DNA of 64,000 nt, taken from contig JBGFRC010000024.1 of assembly GCA_041695325.1 (NCBI GenBank), forward strand, positions 29,463 to 93,462, read 5' to 3'. Position numbers and translations under genes: made by a program. Source of the DNA: SURF-13 sp041695325. Its GTDB lineage: Bacteria > Pseudomonadota > Gammaproteobacteria > SURF-13. A model generated the notes under the pieces. It was not told the DNA's origin and did no database searches. It saw only the letters and a list, made by a program, of their open reading frames with translations. This document shows, in pieces, positions 36,937 to 45,010 of this stretch (within the stretch, counting starts at the first letter, position 1; each line of letters starts with the position of its first letter).

Positions 36937-37674
36937 ATGTTACTGATACCCGCCATTGATCTTAAAGACGGCAAGTGCGTACGCCTGCGTCAGGGACGCA
37001 TGCAGGACGATACGGTTTTTTCCGACAACCCGCTTGCAGTCGCGGAGCGCTGGGTCAAGGACGGCGCGCGTCGCCTGCACATCGTGGATTTGAACGGCGC
37101 GATTGGGGGGAGGCCGGTGAACGCCGAGATCATCCATCGTATTGCAAAAGCCCATCCCGGGCTTCCCATCCAGGTGGGCGGCGGCATCCGCGATGAAGAC
37201 ACCATCCAGAGCTACCTGGACGCGGGCGTGCACTACGTCATCATCGGCACCAAGGCGGTCAACACCCCGCACTTCGTCGCCGACATGTGCCTGGAATTTC
37301 CCGGCCACGTCATCGTCGGCCTCGACGCCAGGAACGGCAAGGTGGCGATTGAAGGCTGGTCCAAGCTCTCCAACCACGACGTGATAGACATCGCGCGGCG
37401 CTTCGAAAAGGACGGCGTCGAAGCCGTCATCTACACCGACATCGGACGCGACGGCATGATGAAAGGCGTCAACGTCGAGGCCACGGTTCAGCTTGCGCGC
37501 GCCATCACCATCCCGGTGATCGCCTCCGGCGGCATCACCAATCTGGACGACATCCGCGCGCTGTGCAAGGTGGCGCAGGACGGCGTCATGGGCGCGGTGG
37601 TCGGACGCGCGATTTACGAAGGCACGCTGGACTTCGCCGCAGGCCAGAAGCTCGCTGATAAGCTGAGCCGCTGA
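36937..37674 (+). CDS. hisA: ProFAR isomerase
   Basis: TIM-barrel isomerase of histidine synthesis. It has 245 residues from the ATG at 36937. The two catalytic Asp residues are in IPAIDLKDGKCVRL and IYTDIGRDGMM; phosphate loops QVGGGIRDE and IASGGITNLDD are intact. Starts 13 bases after hisH. Confidence 0.96.
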   Translation: MLLIPAIDLKDGKCVRLRQGRMQDDTVFSDNPLAVAERWVKDGARRLHIVDLNGAIGGRPVNAEIIHRIAKAHPGLPIQVGGGIRDEDTIQSYLDAGVHYVIIGTKAVNTPHFVADMCLEFPGHVIVGLDARNGKVAIEGWSKLSNHDVIDIARRFEKDGVEAVIYTDIGRDGMMKGVNVEATVQLARAITIPVIASGGITNLDDIRALCKVAQDGVMGAVVGRAIYEGTLDFAAGQKLADKLSR

Positions 37675-37695
37675 TCCATGATAACAGGAGGAAAA

Positions 37696-37751
37696 ATGAA
37701 ACCGGCGTCCATTCTTTTCTCTTGTATCTTGTCTCTTGTATCTGCCTCTAA

Positions 37752-37761
<10 letters not shown>
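37696..37761 (+). CDS. Possible 21-codon leader peptide overlapping hisF
   Basis: ATG at 37696 with a perfect AGGAGG 4 bases upstream (37686-37691); an in-frame ATG at 37678 could extend it. The peptide is hydrophobic (MKPASILFSCILSLVS...) and stops at TAG 37759-37761, 10 bases inside hisF. hisF itself has no visible Shine-Dalgarno, so ribosomes ending here could restart on hisF. Much of its sequence is the pyrimidine-rich repeat also seen at 32.2 kb, so the frame may be accidental. It has no histidine run. Confidence 0.4.
37711..37749. repeat. Pyrimidine-rich tract related to the 32.2 kb inverted repeat
   Basis: Alternating TCTTTTCTCTTG and TATCTTGTCTCTTG units like the right arm of the inverted repeat at 32172-32259. 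A shorter relative on the other strand (ACAAGATACAAGTGACAGG) lies at 7331-7362, upstream of ettA. Confidence 0.55.
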
Positions 37762-38515
<754 letters not shown>

Positions 38516-38519
<4 letters not shown>

Positions 38520-38905
38520 CGCAAGACTGGCTCAGCCAAGTCAAATGGGATGAGCAAGGCCTGGTGCCCGTCGTCGCGCAGGAGGTGCACAGCGGCAAGG
38601 TGTTGATGCTCGCCTGGATGAACCGCGCGGCATTGGAACAAACGCAGAAAACCGGGCGCGCCACCTACTGGTCGCGCGCGCGCAACAGGCTGTGGCAAAA
38701 GGGGGAGAAGTCCGGTCATGTCCAGACCGTGCGCGAAATCCGGCTCGACTGCGACGGCGACGCCGTCTTGCTGCTGGTTGAGCAGCAGGGCGGCATCGCT
38801 TGTCACACCGGGCGCGAGCGCTGCTTTTTCCATAAGCTCGAGGACGGGAAATGGCGCGCGGTGGAACCGCTACTCAAAGACCCCGGCCTGATATATAATA
38901 AATAA
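38516..38905 (+). CDS. hisI: Phosphoribosyl-AMP cyclohydrolase
   Basis: Zinc enzyme opening the purine ring of PR-AMP. It has 129 residues. Motifs MLAWMNRAALEQT, YWSRARNRLWQKGEKSGH, the metal-binding DCDGDAVLL and ACHTGRERCFF are complete. Monofunctional; HisE is a separate gene here. Confidence 0.95.
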
Positions 38906-38941
38906 TTGATCCTGAAACGGTCCCCTGCCAGGTTGGCTCCT

Positions 38942-39265
38942 ATGAACGATGTGCTGGCGCGCCTGTCTCAGCTCATTGAACAGCGCAAATCCGCCGCGCC
39001 GGAAAGCTCGTATGTGGCCAGCCTGTATGCCAAGGGCGCGGATGCGATCCTGAAAAAGATCGGCGAGGAGGCAGCGGAGCTTCTGGTCGCCGCCAAGAAC
39101 CGGGAGCCGGGCGCCATCGTGCATGAGACGGCCGATCTGTGGTTTCACACCTTGGTGCTGCTGGCTTCTCAGGGCTTGAAGCCGGATGACGTGCTGCACG
39201 AGCTGGAGCGGCGTTTCGGCGTCTCCGGCCACGAGGAGAAGGCCAAACGAGCGTCGCGCCCATGA
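38942..39265 (+). CDS. hisE: Phosphoribosyl-ATP pyrophosphatase
   Basis: Hydrolyses PR-ATP to PR-AMP. It has 107 residues from the ATG at 38942, preceded by CAGG; a TTG at 38906 would add non-family residues. The MazG-like helical motif ILKKIGEEAAELLVAAKN and HETADLWFHTLVLL are intact. It overlaps the HIT gene by 4 bases. Confidence 0.94.
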   Translation: MNDVLARLSQLIEQRKSAAPESSYVASLYAKGADAILKKIGEEAAELLVAAKNREPGAIVHETADLWFHTLVLLASQGLKPDDVLHELERRFGVSGHEEKAKRASRP

Positions 39266-39597
39266 CGGACTGCATATTTTGCAAGATCATCGCCGGCAAG
39301 ATTCCCGGCCAATTCGTGCATCAGGACGATCAGGTGGTGGTGTTCAAGGACATTCATCCCAAGGCGCGCGTGCATTTGCTGGTAACGCCGCGCGTACACG
39401 TGGAAAGCCTCGCCGAGCTGACCCATCAGCATGACGGGCTGATGGCGCACATGATGCGCCTGCTGCCGCAGGTGGCGCGGGCACAGGGCCTTGGCCACGG
39501 CTTTCGCACCGTGATCAACACCGGGCCGGCCGGCGGACAGGAAGTGCCGCACCTGCATATTCACCTGTTGGGCGGCGGGCCGCTGCCGGGTTTTTAA
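39262..39597 (+). CDS. hinT: HIT-family purine nucleoside phosphoramidase
   Basis: Hydrolyses AMP-lysine and similar phosphoramidates. It has 111 residues. N-terminal CIFCKIIAGKIPG and the catalytic histidine triad in PHLHIHLLGG define the HinT branch. Its place between hisE and tatA is common in this group. Confidence 0.94.
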   Translation: MTDCIFCKIIAGKIPGQFVHQDDQVVVFKDIHPKARVHLLVTPRVHVESLAELTHQHDGLMAHMMRLLPQVARAQGLGHGFRTVINTGPAGGQEVPHLHIHLLGGGPLPGF

Positions 39598-39627
39598 CTT
39601 GAAGCTGTTTCAATCTGGAGAGAAAAC

Positions 39628-39858
39628 ATGATTAGCGTTCCACAATTACTGATTATCCTCGCCATCGTGCTGGTGCTGTTCGGCGCCAAGAAGTTGCGCA
39701 ACATCGGCGCCGACCTGGGCAGCGCCATCAAAAACTTCCGTAGCTCCGTGAAGGAAGGCGGCGAGGAAGGCAAGGCCGAGGACAAGGAGAAAATAGCCCA
39801 GCAACCGGGCCAGGTTATCGAGGGCGAAGCCATGGTCAAAGAAAAGGAGAAGGCTTAG
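39628..39858 (+). CDS. tatA: Sec-independent translocase TatA
   Basis: Pore-forming subunit of twin-arginine export of folded proteins. It has 76 residues: one N-terminal helix (PQLLIILAIVLVLFGAKKL), the FGAKKLRNIG hinge, an amphipathic helix and a charged tail. First of tatABC. ActB1, encoded at 50.9-53.1 kb, has a twin-arginine signal and would use this system. Confidence 0.93.
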   Translation: MISVPQLLIILAIVLVLFGAKKLRNIGADLGSAIKNFRSSVKEGGEEGKAEDKEKIAQQPGQVIEGEAMVKEKEKA

Positions 39859-39879
39859 GCGCCTTATCCGGGGCGGCCC

Positions 39880-40251
39880 ATGTTCGACATCAACTTTCCC
39901 GAGCTCGCGGTCATCGCCATCGTCGCGCTGCTCGTCATCGGTCCCAAGCGGCTGCCCGAAGTAGCGCGTACGGCGGGCAAGTGGCTGGGCAAGGCGCAGC
40001 GTATGGTGGCGCGTTTTCGCGCCGACATGGACCGTGAATTCAAGACCGATGAATTGCGTAATCTTCTTACTCAGCAACAGGAAGAGCTGCAGGAACTGCG
40101 CAAGATCGTGGAGGAAACACAAGGCACGCTGGATGACGCTGGACATCAGCTCGAAAACCTCGCCGCGCCCGCCCGCCCGCCCGCCGCTTCCTCTCAGATA
40201 GCCGCCCCCGGCGGCACCCCACCCCATGGCGGAGCCACATCACAGTCCTGA
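39880..40251 (+). CDS. tatB: Sec-independent translocase TatB
   Basis: Part of the TatBC receptor for twin-arginine signals. It has 123 residues; the N-terminal MFDINFPELAVIAIVALLVIGPKRLPE is typical of TatB, followed by a long helical region and a Pro/Ala-rich tail. It overlaps tatC by 26 bases. Confidence 0.93.
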   Translation: MFDINFPELAVIAIVALLVIGPKRLPEVARTAGKWLGKAQRMVARFRADMDREFKTDELRNLLTQQQEELQELRKIVEETQGTLDDAGHQLENLAAPARPPAASSQIAAPGGTPPHGGATSQS

Positions 40252-41110
40252 ACAAGCGTCCATCGAGCAGGAACAACCACTCGTCGTCCACCTGCTGGAG
40301 CTGCGCGACCGGCTGGTGAAGGTGATCCTCTCCGTGCTGGTGGTGTTTCTCGCCCTGTTCTGGTTTCGCAACGAGCTCTATACCCTACTCGCCCAGCCGC
40401 TGCTCGCTCATTTACCGGCGGGATCCTCCATGATCGCCACCGAGGTGGCCTCCCCCTTTATCGCGCCGGTCAAGCTGGCATTGTGGGTTTCAGTATTCAT
40501 CGCCATCCCGGTCATCCTGTATCATCTGTGGGCGTTTGTCGCGCCCGGTTTGTACAAAAACGAACGGCGCCTGATACTGCCTCTGGTCATATCCAGCACA
40601 CTGTTGTTCTTCGCCGGCGCGGCGTTCGCCTATTTCCTGGTGTTCCCGCTGATCTTCAAGTTCTTCACCCTCACTGCGCCGGAAGGCGTGGCGGTGATGA
40701 CTGATATCACCAAGTATCTGGGTTTTGTGCTGAACCTGTTCTTCGCCTTCGGCGTGGCGTTTGAAACACCGGTGCTGGTGGTGCTGCTGGTGTGGGCCGG
40801 TGTCGTGACGCCGCAGGCGCTGGCCGAGAAGCGCCGTTACATCATCGTGCTCGCGTTCATCATCGCCATGCTGCTCACCCCGCCCGACGTGGCCTCGCAG
40901 TTCCTGCTGGCTATCCCTCTGTGCTTATTGTTTGAGCTGGGCCTGCTGGTAGCGCGCCTCTACGTGCGGCCCGAGCAGAAGGAAGAAGAGGTAGAAGATT
41001 TCTCCAACCCGGAAGGCGGCCCCTCCATGGCGGGGCGCAGCTTTACCACGCCGGCGGGAACCGAGCCAGTCGGCGCAGACAACCCGCCTGATAACCGGGG
41101 TGCGAGTTGA
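40226..41110 (+). CDS. tatC: Sec-independent translocase TatC
   Basis: Six-helix receptor of the Tat system. It has 294 residues. HLLELRDRLVKVILSVL is the conserved N-terminal part and the periplasmic loop and helices follow the family to about residue 245. The last 45 residues are hydrophilic, Gly/Pro-rich and not family sequence; the final seven or so codons lie in the duplicated module that starts near 41089, so the tail may have been remade by an insertion. Confidence 0.94.
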   Translation: MAEPHHSPEQASIEQEQPLVVHLLELRDRLVKVILSVLVVFLALFWFRNELYTLLAQPLLAHLPAGSSMIATEVASPFIAPVKLALWVSVFIAIPVILYHLWAFVAPGLYKNERRLILPLVISSTLLFFAGAAFAYFLVFPLIFKFFTLTAPEGVAVMTDITKYLGFVLNLFFAFGVAFETPVLVVLLVWAGVVTPQALAEKRRYIIVLAFIIAMLLTPPDVASQFLLAIPLCLLFELGLLVARLYVRPEQKEEEVEDFSNPEGGPSMAGRSFTTPAGTEPVGADNPPDNRGAS

Positions 41111-41296
41111 GCCGCACCCCGAGTGGGCGGTAGCCGCGCAGAGCGCGGTGCCGGCTCGAACGAGTGTCGGGCGGCGCGCCTGTCTGCGCCTGCTTGCGCG
41201 CTGCGCGCAGGCAAGTGCGACGCACAGGCAGGCGCCGCTCAACGCCAAGTTGTACGGCCGGCGAAGTCGGTCCGCACGAACGACGTGTTATGCGAC
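41089..41296 (+). repeat. Duplicated accessory module, copy 1 (attC-like?)
   Basis: Shares with copy 2 (41939-42184) the blocks GCGAGTTGAG[C/G]CGCACCCCGAG, CGGCTCGAACGAG, GGCGCGCCTGTCTGCG and GGCAGGCGCCGCTCAACG. It ends at GTTATGCGAC (41287-41296), exactly complementary to GTCGCATAAC at 41936-41945. The layout recalls integron attC recombination sites, but the length (about 205 bases) and spacing are not canonical. Confidence 0.4.
41176..41235. repeat. Nested palindrome, copy 2
   Basis: 60 bases almost identical to the palindrome in the GNAT gene at 7856-7918: outer stem GCGCCTGTCTGCG, inner stem GCTTGCGCGC. Lies inside accessory module copy 1. Confidence 0.75.
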
Positions 41297-41527
41297 ATTT
41301 TGCATACGATTAGCAAAGTCACGACCGGAGGTCGCTGGCGGCAAGGGCTTTCTGTCTTTTCGATATAGTTCTATAGCTTCTTCGACGATCTGACAAAGCT
41401 CATCGAAGACTTGTTTCTCGTCTTCGCCGTGGCAACCGCCGAGAATCAGCCCAGGCGCGCTTCCGACGTAGCACTGATCTTCTTCGGACCACTCGACAAT
41501 CTTTGCGTATTTCGCGCTGTCTTTCAT
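41288..41527 (-). CDS. hicB: HicB-like antitoxin
   Basis: 79 residues with the HicB fold: an N-terminal partial RNase-H-like strand pattern (YAKIVEWSEEDQCYVGSAPG, then LILGGCHGEDEKQVFDEL) and a helix IVEEAIELYRKDRKPLPP. HicB neutralises the HicA mRNA nuclease. It overlaps the upstream hicA remnant by 4 bases (ATGA), the normal hicAB arrangement. The gene sits between two duplicated modules and within 10-base inverted repeats (41287-41296 and 41936-41945). Confidence 0.8.
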   Translation of the reverse strand: MKDSAKYAKIVEWSEEDQCYVGSAPGLILGGCHGEDEKQVFDELCQIVEEAIELYRKDRKPLPPATSGRDFANRMQNVA

Positions 41528-41714
41528 TTCTTCAACTCCTCCAGGGCCAAGCGTACCGCCCGGACCTGATAATGTTTTGCGTCATCCCCAAGTTTACCGG
41601 AAATTGTCACGGGTTTCTGGGCCTTGGGGTGGACAAAGTTTCTATGGCTCCCCTTGCCGCCGCGATCCACGAACCCAGCCTTTTCCAACTTGCCTGCGCG
41701 TCGCGCGCAAGCAG
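41524..41714 (-). pseudogene. hicA: hicA toxin remnant, 5' end replaced by a palindrome
   Basis: On the minus strand, 54 codons from TTG 41686-41688 to TGA 41524-41526 read as HicA: LEKAGFVDRGGKGSHRNF with the catalytic His, then VTISGKLGDDAKHYQ. The usual 8-10 N-terminal residues with the start codon are missing: in their place is the inner arm of the nested palindrome (41689-41714), followed by hairpin repeat D. A TTG start would give a shortened protein; loss of function is more likely. Shorter than the family (60-80 residues). Confidence 0.7.
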
Positions 41715-41727
41715 GTTCGGCGATTAG

Positions 41728-41889
41728 CAGGGTGTTGATAAACCCTGTTTATCAACACCCTGCGGTGCGGTGCAGGGAGGCACCGCCATTTTTCAAACAC
41801 GGAAGTGTTTGAAAAATGAAGCAAAGCAAAAATCGCATTTTTGCTTTGCGTGGTTGATAAAGTCCAGGATGGACTTTATCAACACCCTG
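41728..41889 (+). repeat. Five-hairpin repeat, copy D
   Basis: 162 bases flanked by TTAG (41724-41727 and 41890-41893). H0 41728-41762 is a perfect 15-base-pair stem; H1 41767-41786 (20 bases), H2 41787-41818 (32), H3 41821-41849 (29), H4 about 41852-41886. H1 to H4 are almost the same as in copy B, but H0 has changed so that both of its arms now match the far end of the element. Confidence 0.85.
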
Positions 41890-41938
41890 TTAGCTCCCTT
41901 ATTTTTGGTGGCATCAGTTTTCCCCTGAATTGTTGGTC

Positions 41939-42184
41939 GCATAACGGGACGCGAGTTGAGGCGCACCCCGAGTGATTAAAGGTAATGAGTTTACCTTTAA
42001 TCACGGGCGGGCGTGAGGCGCGACCGCAGGGAGCGGTACCGGCTCGAACGAGAGTTGGGTGGCGCGCCTGTCTGCGTGCGACGCACAGGCAGGCGCCGCT
42101 CAACGTTCGCCATACCCGGCGGGATTGGGCGACGCGCCGAAGGCGCGTTGACCTAGACCGTCCGTGCTCATGGCGTTGTTAGCG
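41939..42184 (+). repeat. Duplicated accessory module, copy 2 (attC-like?)
   Basis: Begins GCATAAC (complementary to GTTATGC at 41287-41293) and ends near GTTAGCG (42178-42184). Shares the blocks listed for copy 1 and contains a shortened nested palindrome at 42064-42096. A third, partial relative (GAGTGGGCGGTAGCCGCGCA, then GTCGGCTCGAAG) lies at 44914-44952. Confidence 0.4.
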
Positions 42185-42249
42185 TGACAAGGAGCATATG
42201 CTACTTATGGAGAGAGACAAGCGCCATCCCCGATCCTTCCGAGATCAAC

Positions 42250-42834
42250 CTACTCCATGGATCGCGCAAACGCGAAGAGCAGACCGCCTTCGTACCACTG
42301 CCAGATACGCACGCCATCGATAACAAACTCACGCTCCGCGGGTGAAGCATCCGCGTTCGGCTTGAGGTGGGTCTGGTACAACGTGTATTCAATTCCCTGT
42401 GCGTCGCGCAGTTTGATTTGTGCGGCGAGGTGGCCCTGGATCGAACAGTAACGCGCGCCGGTAACGCGAAGGCCCGGCTCCGGGAGGTGTTGCGGTGCAA
42501 TTAGCACGAAATCGAGCTTGCGCATCGCGGCGCGCAGCACATCGTAGTCGTTTGCCTTAAACTCGGGTGCCAGGTCTTTGCGGTGATTCAGCGCCACCTC
42601 GCGCGCGGCGAGTGTAACCCAGTCCGGCGCAGTAACCACCGACCACAGCAGCGCCGCGGCGAGAGTCACGAATGCGACGGAAGCCGCGAGTGTGCGCGTG
42701 GTCCGCCCGCGCCGCATCGGTGTATCCGCTGTTATCGCGTCGTGCTGCGCCAACAGTCGTGCGAGCGTACCGTCGCGCGGCTGCTCCTTAGCGTAAAATT
42801 CTTTCACTTGATCGGAAAGCCGGCGGTCGGTCAT
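42250..42834 (-). CDS. Anti-sigma-like membrane protein
   Basis: 194 residues. A cytosolic N-terminal part (about 1-46) precedes one membrane helix (LAASVAFVTLAAALLWSVV, about 48-66) and an extracytoplasmic domain with PQHLPEPGLRVTGARYCSIQ. No HxxxCxxC zinc motif is visible. Because it follows and overlaps an ECF sigma factor gene by 4 bases, it is taken as its regulator; the sensing signal is unknown. Confidence 0.7.
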   Translation of the reverse strand: MTDRRLSDQVKEFYAKEQPRDGTLARLLAQHDAITADTPMRRGRTTRTLAASVAFVTLAAALLWSVVTAPDWVTLAAREVALNHRKDLAPEFKANDYDVLRAAMRKLDFVLIAPQHLPEPGLRVTGARYCSIQGHLAAQIKLRDAQGIEYTLYQTHLKPNADASPAEREFVIDGVRIWQWYEGGLLFAFARSME

Positions 42835-43313
42835 GTCTTCGCCACCGCATCGATATCACCTGCCAGCGCGCGGCGCAGTTTTGCTCGCGCACGATGAAGC
42901 AGACTCAGTACCGTACCGCGCGGCGTCTGCATCAGCTTGCCGATCTCGTCAGCGGTGTAACCTTCCACGCTCGCGAGATAAAATGTCTCGCGTTCGACCG
43001 GTCGCAACGCGCCCAGCGCGCGTTCCAGCGCGGCTGGACCGACGTCCGGCAGCGGCGGGTCGTCGCTCGCCGCATCGTAACTGTCTTCCAGCGGCACCAT
43101 CGGCACCAGCCGCTCGCGCCGATGCTCATTCAGAAATCGCGAGCGGATGGCGGTGAAAAGATAGGCGCGCGTTCGCGGCCCGCGCGCCTGAAGTACGGCA
43201 ACCCACGCATCCTGGACCAGATCCTCCGCCTGCGAACGATGGTGCGTCAGCGACAGCGCGTAGCGGTAACCGCTTAGCAGCAGGGCGCGCAGGTCGGAGA
43301 TCGGCTCGTTCAT
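42831..43313 (-). CDS. ECF-family RNA polymerase sigma factor
   Basis: 160 residues. Region 2 has HHRSQAEDLVQDAWVAVLQA then TRAYLFTAIRSRFLNEHRR; region 4 has ALRPVERETFYLASVEGYTADEIGKL and GTVLSLLHRARAKLR. It lacks extra domains. Located 12 bases downstream of the di-heme peroxidase gene on the same strand, with the membrane regulator after it; the peroxidase gene is its most likely target (inference). Confidence 0.88.
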   Translation of the reverse strand: MNEPISDLRALLLSGYRYALSLTHHRSQAEDLVQDAWVAVLQARGPRTRAYLFTAIRSRFLNEHRRERLVPMVPLEDSYDAASDDPPLPDVGPAALERALGALRPVERETFYLASVEGYTADEIGKLMQTPRGTVLSLLHRARAKLRRALAGDIDAVAKT

Positions 43314-43325
43314 GTGGTGCCACTG

Positions 43326-44432
43326 CTAGCGGAACGGAAACGGCAGTGTTTCATACTCGGGCAATTCCGGCGCCTCGATCAGGATCGGGTCGCCGCTCAA
43401 GGATTCCAGGAACGCGCGCAGGGCGGCTTTCTCATCCTTGCTCAGGTTAAGCGGTTTCATCAACGGTGATTTGGTGCCGAACGGATCGTCTGCGCCGCCT
43501 TTGTCGTAAAACTCGATCACCTGCTCCAGCGTTGTGAACACACCGTTGTGCATGTACGGCGCAGTGTACTTCAGCTCCCGCAGCGGCGGCGTGCGGAACG
43601 CGCCCTTGTCCTCCGCTTTCTTGGTGTCAAGGAAGCGGCCGGGGTCGCGATCGAGCGTGAGGTAATCGGTTTCGAGAACGCCCTTGGCCTTGATGCGCTC
43701 GCGCATTGAAATCTGGCGCAAGGGATCCTTCGCAAACGCCGGATTCTGCGGCACGGCGATGTTGTGGAAGTTCTCGTCGGTTAGCATCGGGCCATTGTGG
43801 CAGGCGATGCAGCCGGCTTTGCCGCCGAATAGCGCCATGCCCTTGACCGCCTGCGAGCTTAGCGCCTTCTTGTCGCCGTTCATGTAACGGTCGAACGGCA
43901 CGTTCTTCGAAACGATCGTGCGCTCGAACGCTGCGATCGCTGCCAGCGTGTTGTCAAACGTCGGCGTGGAGTTGAAGGCTTCCTTGAAACGGCGCACGTA
44001 GTCCGGAATCTGCTTGAGTCGTTCCTCGGCCAGGCCCGGATTCATGTTATGCGCCAGCGGTCCGGTCATCGCGCCCTTGGCCTGAGCTTCCAACGTGGCG
44101 GCCGAGCCGGTCCAGAACCACTTAGTAAGGTATGCGGTATTCAGGATGGTCTGCGAATTACGCCAGTGCACCGTGCCCGGATACCCGATCGACAGCGCGT
44201 TGCCGTCGCCCCAGCCCAGATTCGGCGCGTGGCAGCTCGCGCAACTGATGGTGCTGTCGCCCGACAGGCGCGGATCGAAGTACAGCATCTTGCCCAATTC
44301 GACTTTCGCGGGGGTGAGCGTATCCGCCCCCGGCACAAGTGGCAAAGGGCCTAGCGGCGCGACCGCCGCTAAAATCTCGTTACCGCCTACCATCAGTAAT
44401 CCCGCTACAATCCAATGACGCAATCCCATCAT
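43326..44432 (-). CDS. Di-heme cytochrome c peroxidase / MauG-family protein
   Basis: 368 residues from the ATG at 44430-44432, preceded by GGAAGG (an ATG 9 codons upstream also exists). A signal peptide (about 1-22) sends it to the periplasm. Two heme c sites are present: CASCH near residue 62 and CIACH near residue 207; the C-terminal TAPYMHNGVFTTLEQVI is typical of bacterial CcP/MauG. These enzymes reduce peroxide or oxidise protein partners; MbnH-like proteins are also in this family. No partner substrate gene is adjacent. Confidence 0.88.
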   Translation of the reverse strand: MMGLRHWIVAGLLMVGGNEILAAVAPLGPLPLVPGADTLTPAKVELGKMLYFDPRLSGDSTISCASCHAPNLGWGDGNALSIGYPGTVHWRNSQTILNTAYLTKWFWTGSAATLEAQAKGAMTGPLAHNMNPGLAEERLKQIPDYVRRFKEAFNSTPTFDNTLAAIAAFERTIVSKNVPFDRYMNGDKKALSSQAVKGMALFGGKAGCIACHNGPMLTDENFHNIAVPQNPAFAKDPLRQISMRERIKAKGVLETDYLTLDRDPGRFLDTKKAEDKGAFRTPPLRELKYTAPYMHNGVFTTLEQVIEFYDKGGADDPFGTKSPLMKPLNLSKDEKAALRAFLESLSGDPILIEAPELPEYETLPFPFR

Positions 44433-44772
44433 GATGTACCTTCCAGTGTTGTTGGACATTGGGGAGAACAATCGGGCGGGCGATTTGATTGCACAGTGAT
44501 TCGACGCAGACGCTTTTCTAGCCGCAACTGGCGTTTTAGTACGTGTGGGGAACGCTAACGCCAGGGCTAAGCCGCGGGACTGGACTGCGGGCGGTAAATT
44601 GGATGCCGTGAGCCGATCACAGTTGCAGCACGAACCGGCTGGCTGTTGACGGTGGTCGGGGTCAGTTCTCGCATGCACTCTTTAAAGAAACCTTTGCCGA
44701 TCATGGCGCTGCTGACGTTGCCCCCATTTATAGACAGATTAAAACTGGAGTTTACCCGCTTTTGAAGTCCGG

Positions 44773-44791
44773 CCTGCCTGCTGCAGGCAGG
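44773..44791. repeat. CCTGCCTGC palindrome, copy 1
   Basis: CCTGCCTGC, T, GCAGGCAGG: a perfect 9-base inverted repeat around one base, inside a larger hairpin. Copy 2 is 45 bases to the right with the centre base changed to A. Confidence 0.75.
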
Positions 44792-44835
44792 TCCTCCTTG
44801 CTGGTTGAGGACTTCAAAAAGCAAGTTTAGTCTTG

Positions 44836-44854
44836 CCTGCCTGCAGCAGGCAGG
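44836..44854. repeat. CCTGCCTGC palindrome, copy 2
   Basis: CCTGCCTGC, A, GCAGGCAGG, nearly the same as 44773-44791. The sequence resembles the tips of the nested palindromes at 7.9 and 41.2 kb (GCCTGCTTGCGC), so the two families may be related. Confidence 0.7.
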
Positions 44855-45010
44855 TTCTAACCCGTCGTGGGAAAGTGGGGGAACGTCAAAAACTTAGTTC
44901 ATCTTTAATCACGAGTGGGCGGTAGCCGCGCAAAGCGCGGTGTCGGCTCGAAGCCGCCCCCGCCTGCAGGCCGCTCGCGACGATGGATGGCATTAGGTAG
45001 AGCGAGCGAC

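Larger units (their letters stand above)
41528..42249. other. Gene-poor stretch between hicB and the anti-sigma-like gene
   Basis: Holds the hicA remnant, hairpin repeat D (41728-41889) and accessory module copy 2 (41939-42184) with a small hairpin ATTAAAGG...CCTTTAAT (about 41974-42001). No intact gene is seen; short frames here come from the repeats. Confidence 0.6.

Noticed and set aside
44567..44824. 85-codon minus-strand frame upstream of the peroxidase gene
   Set aside because: Starts with TTG without a Shine-Dalgarno, begins inside a palindrome and matches no family that I know.
44914..44952. Third complete accessory module
   Set aside because: Only the GAGTGGGCGGTAGCCGCG...GGCTCGAA part is present; outer arms and core boxes are missing, so it is noted as a partial relative only.
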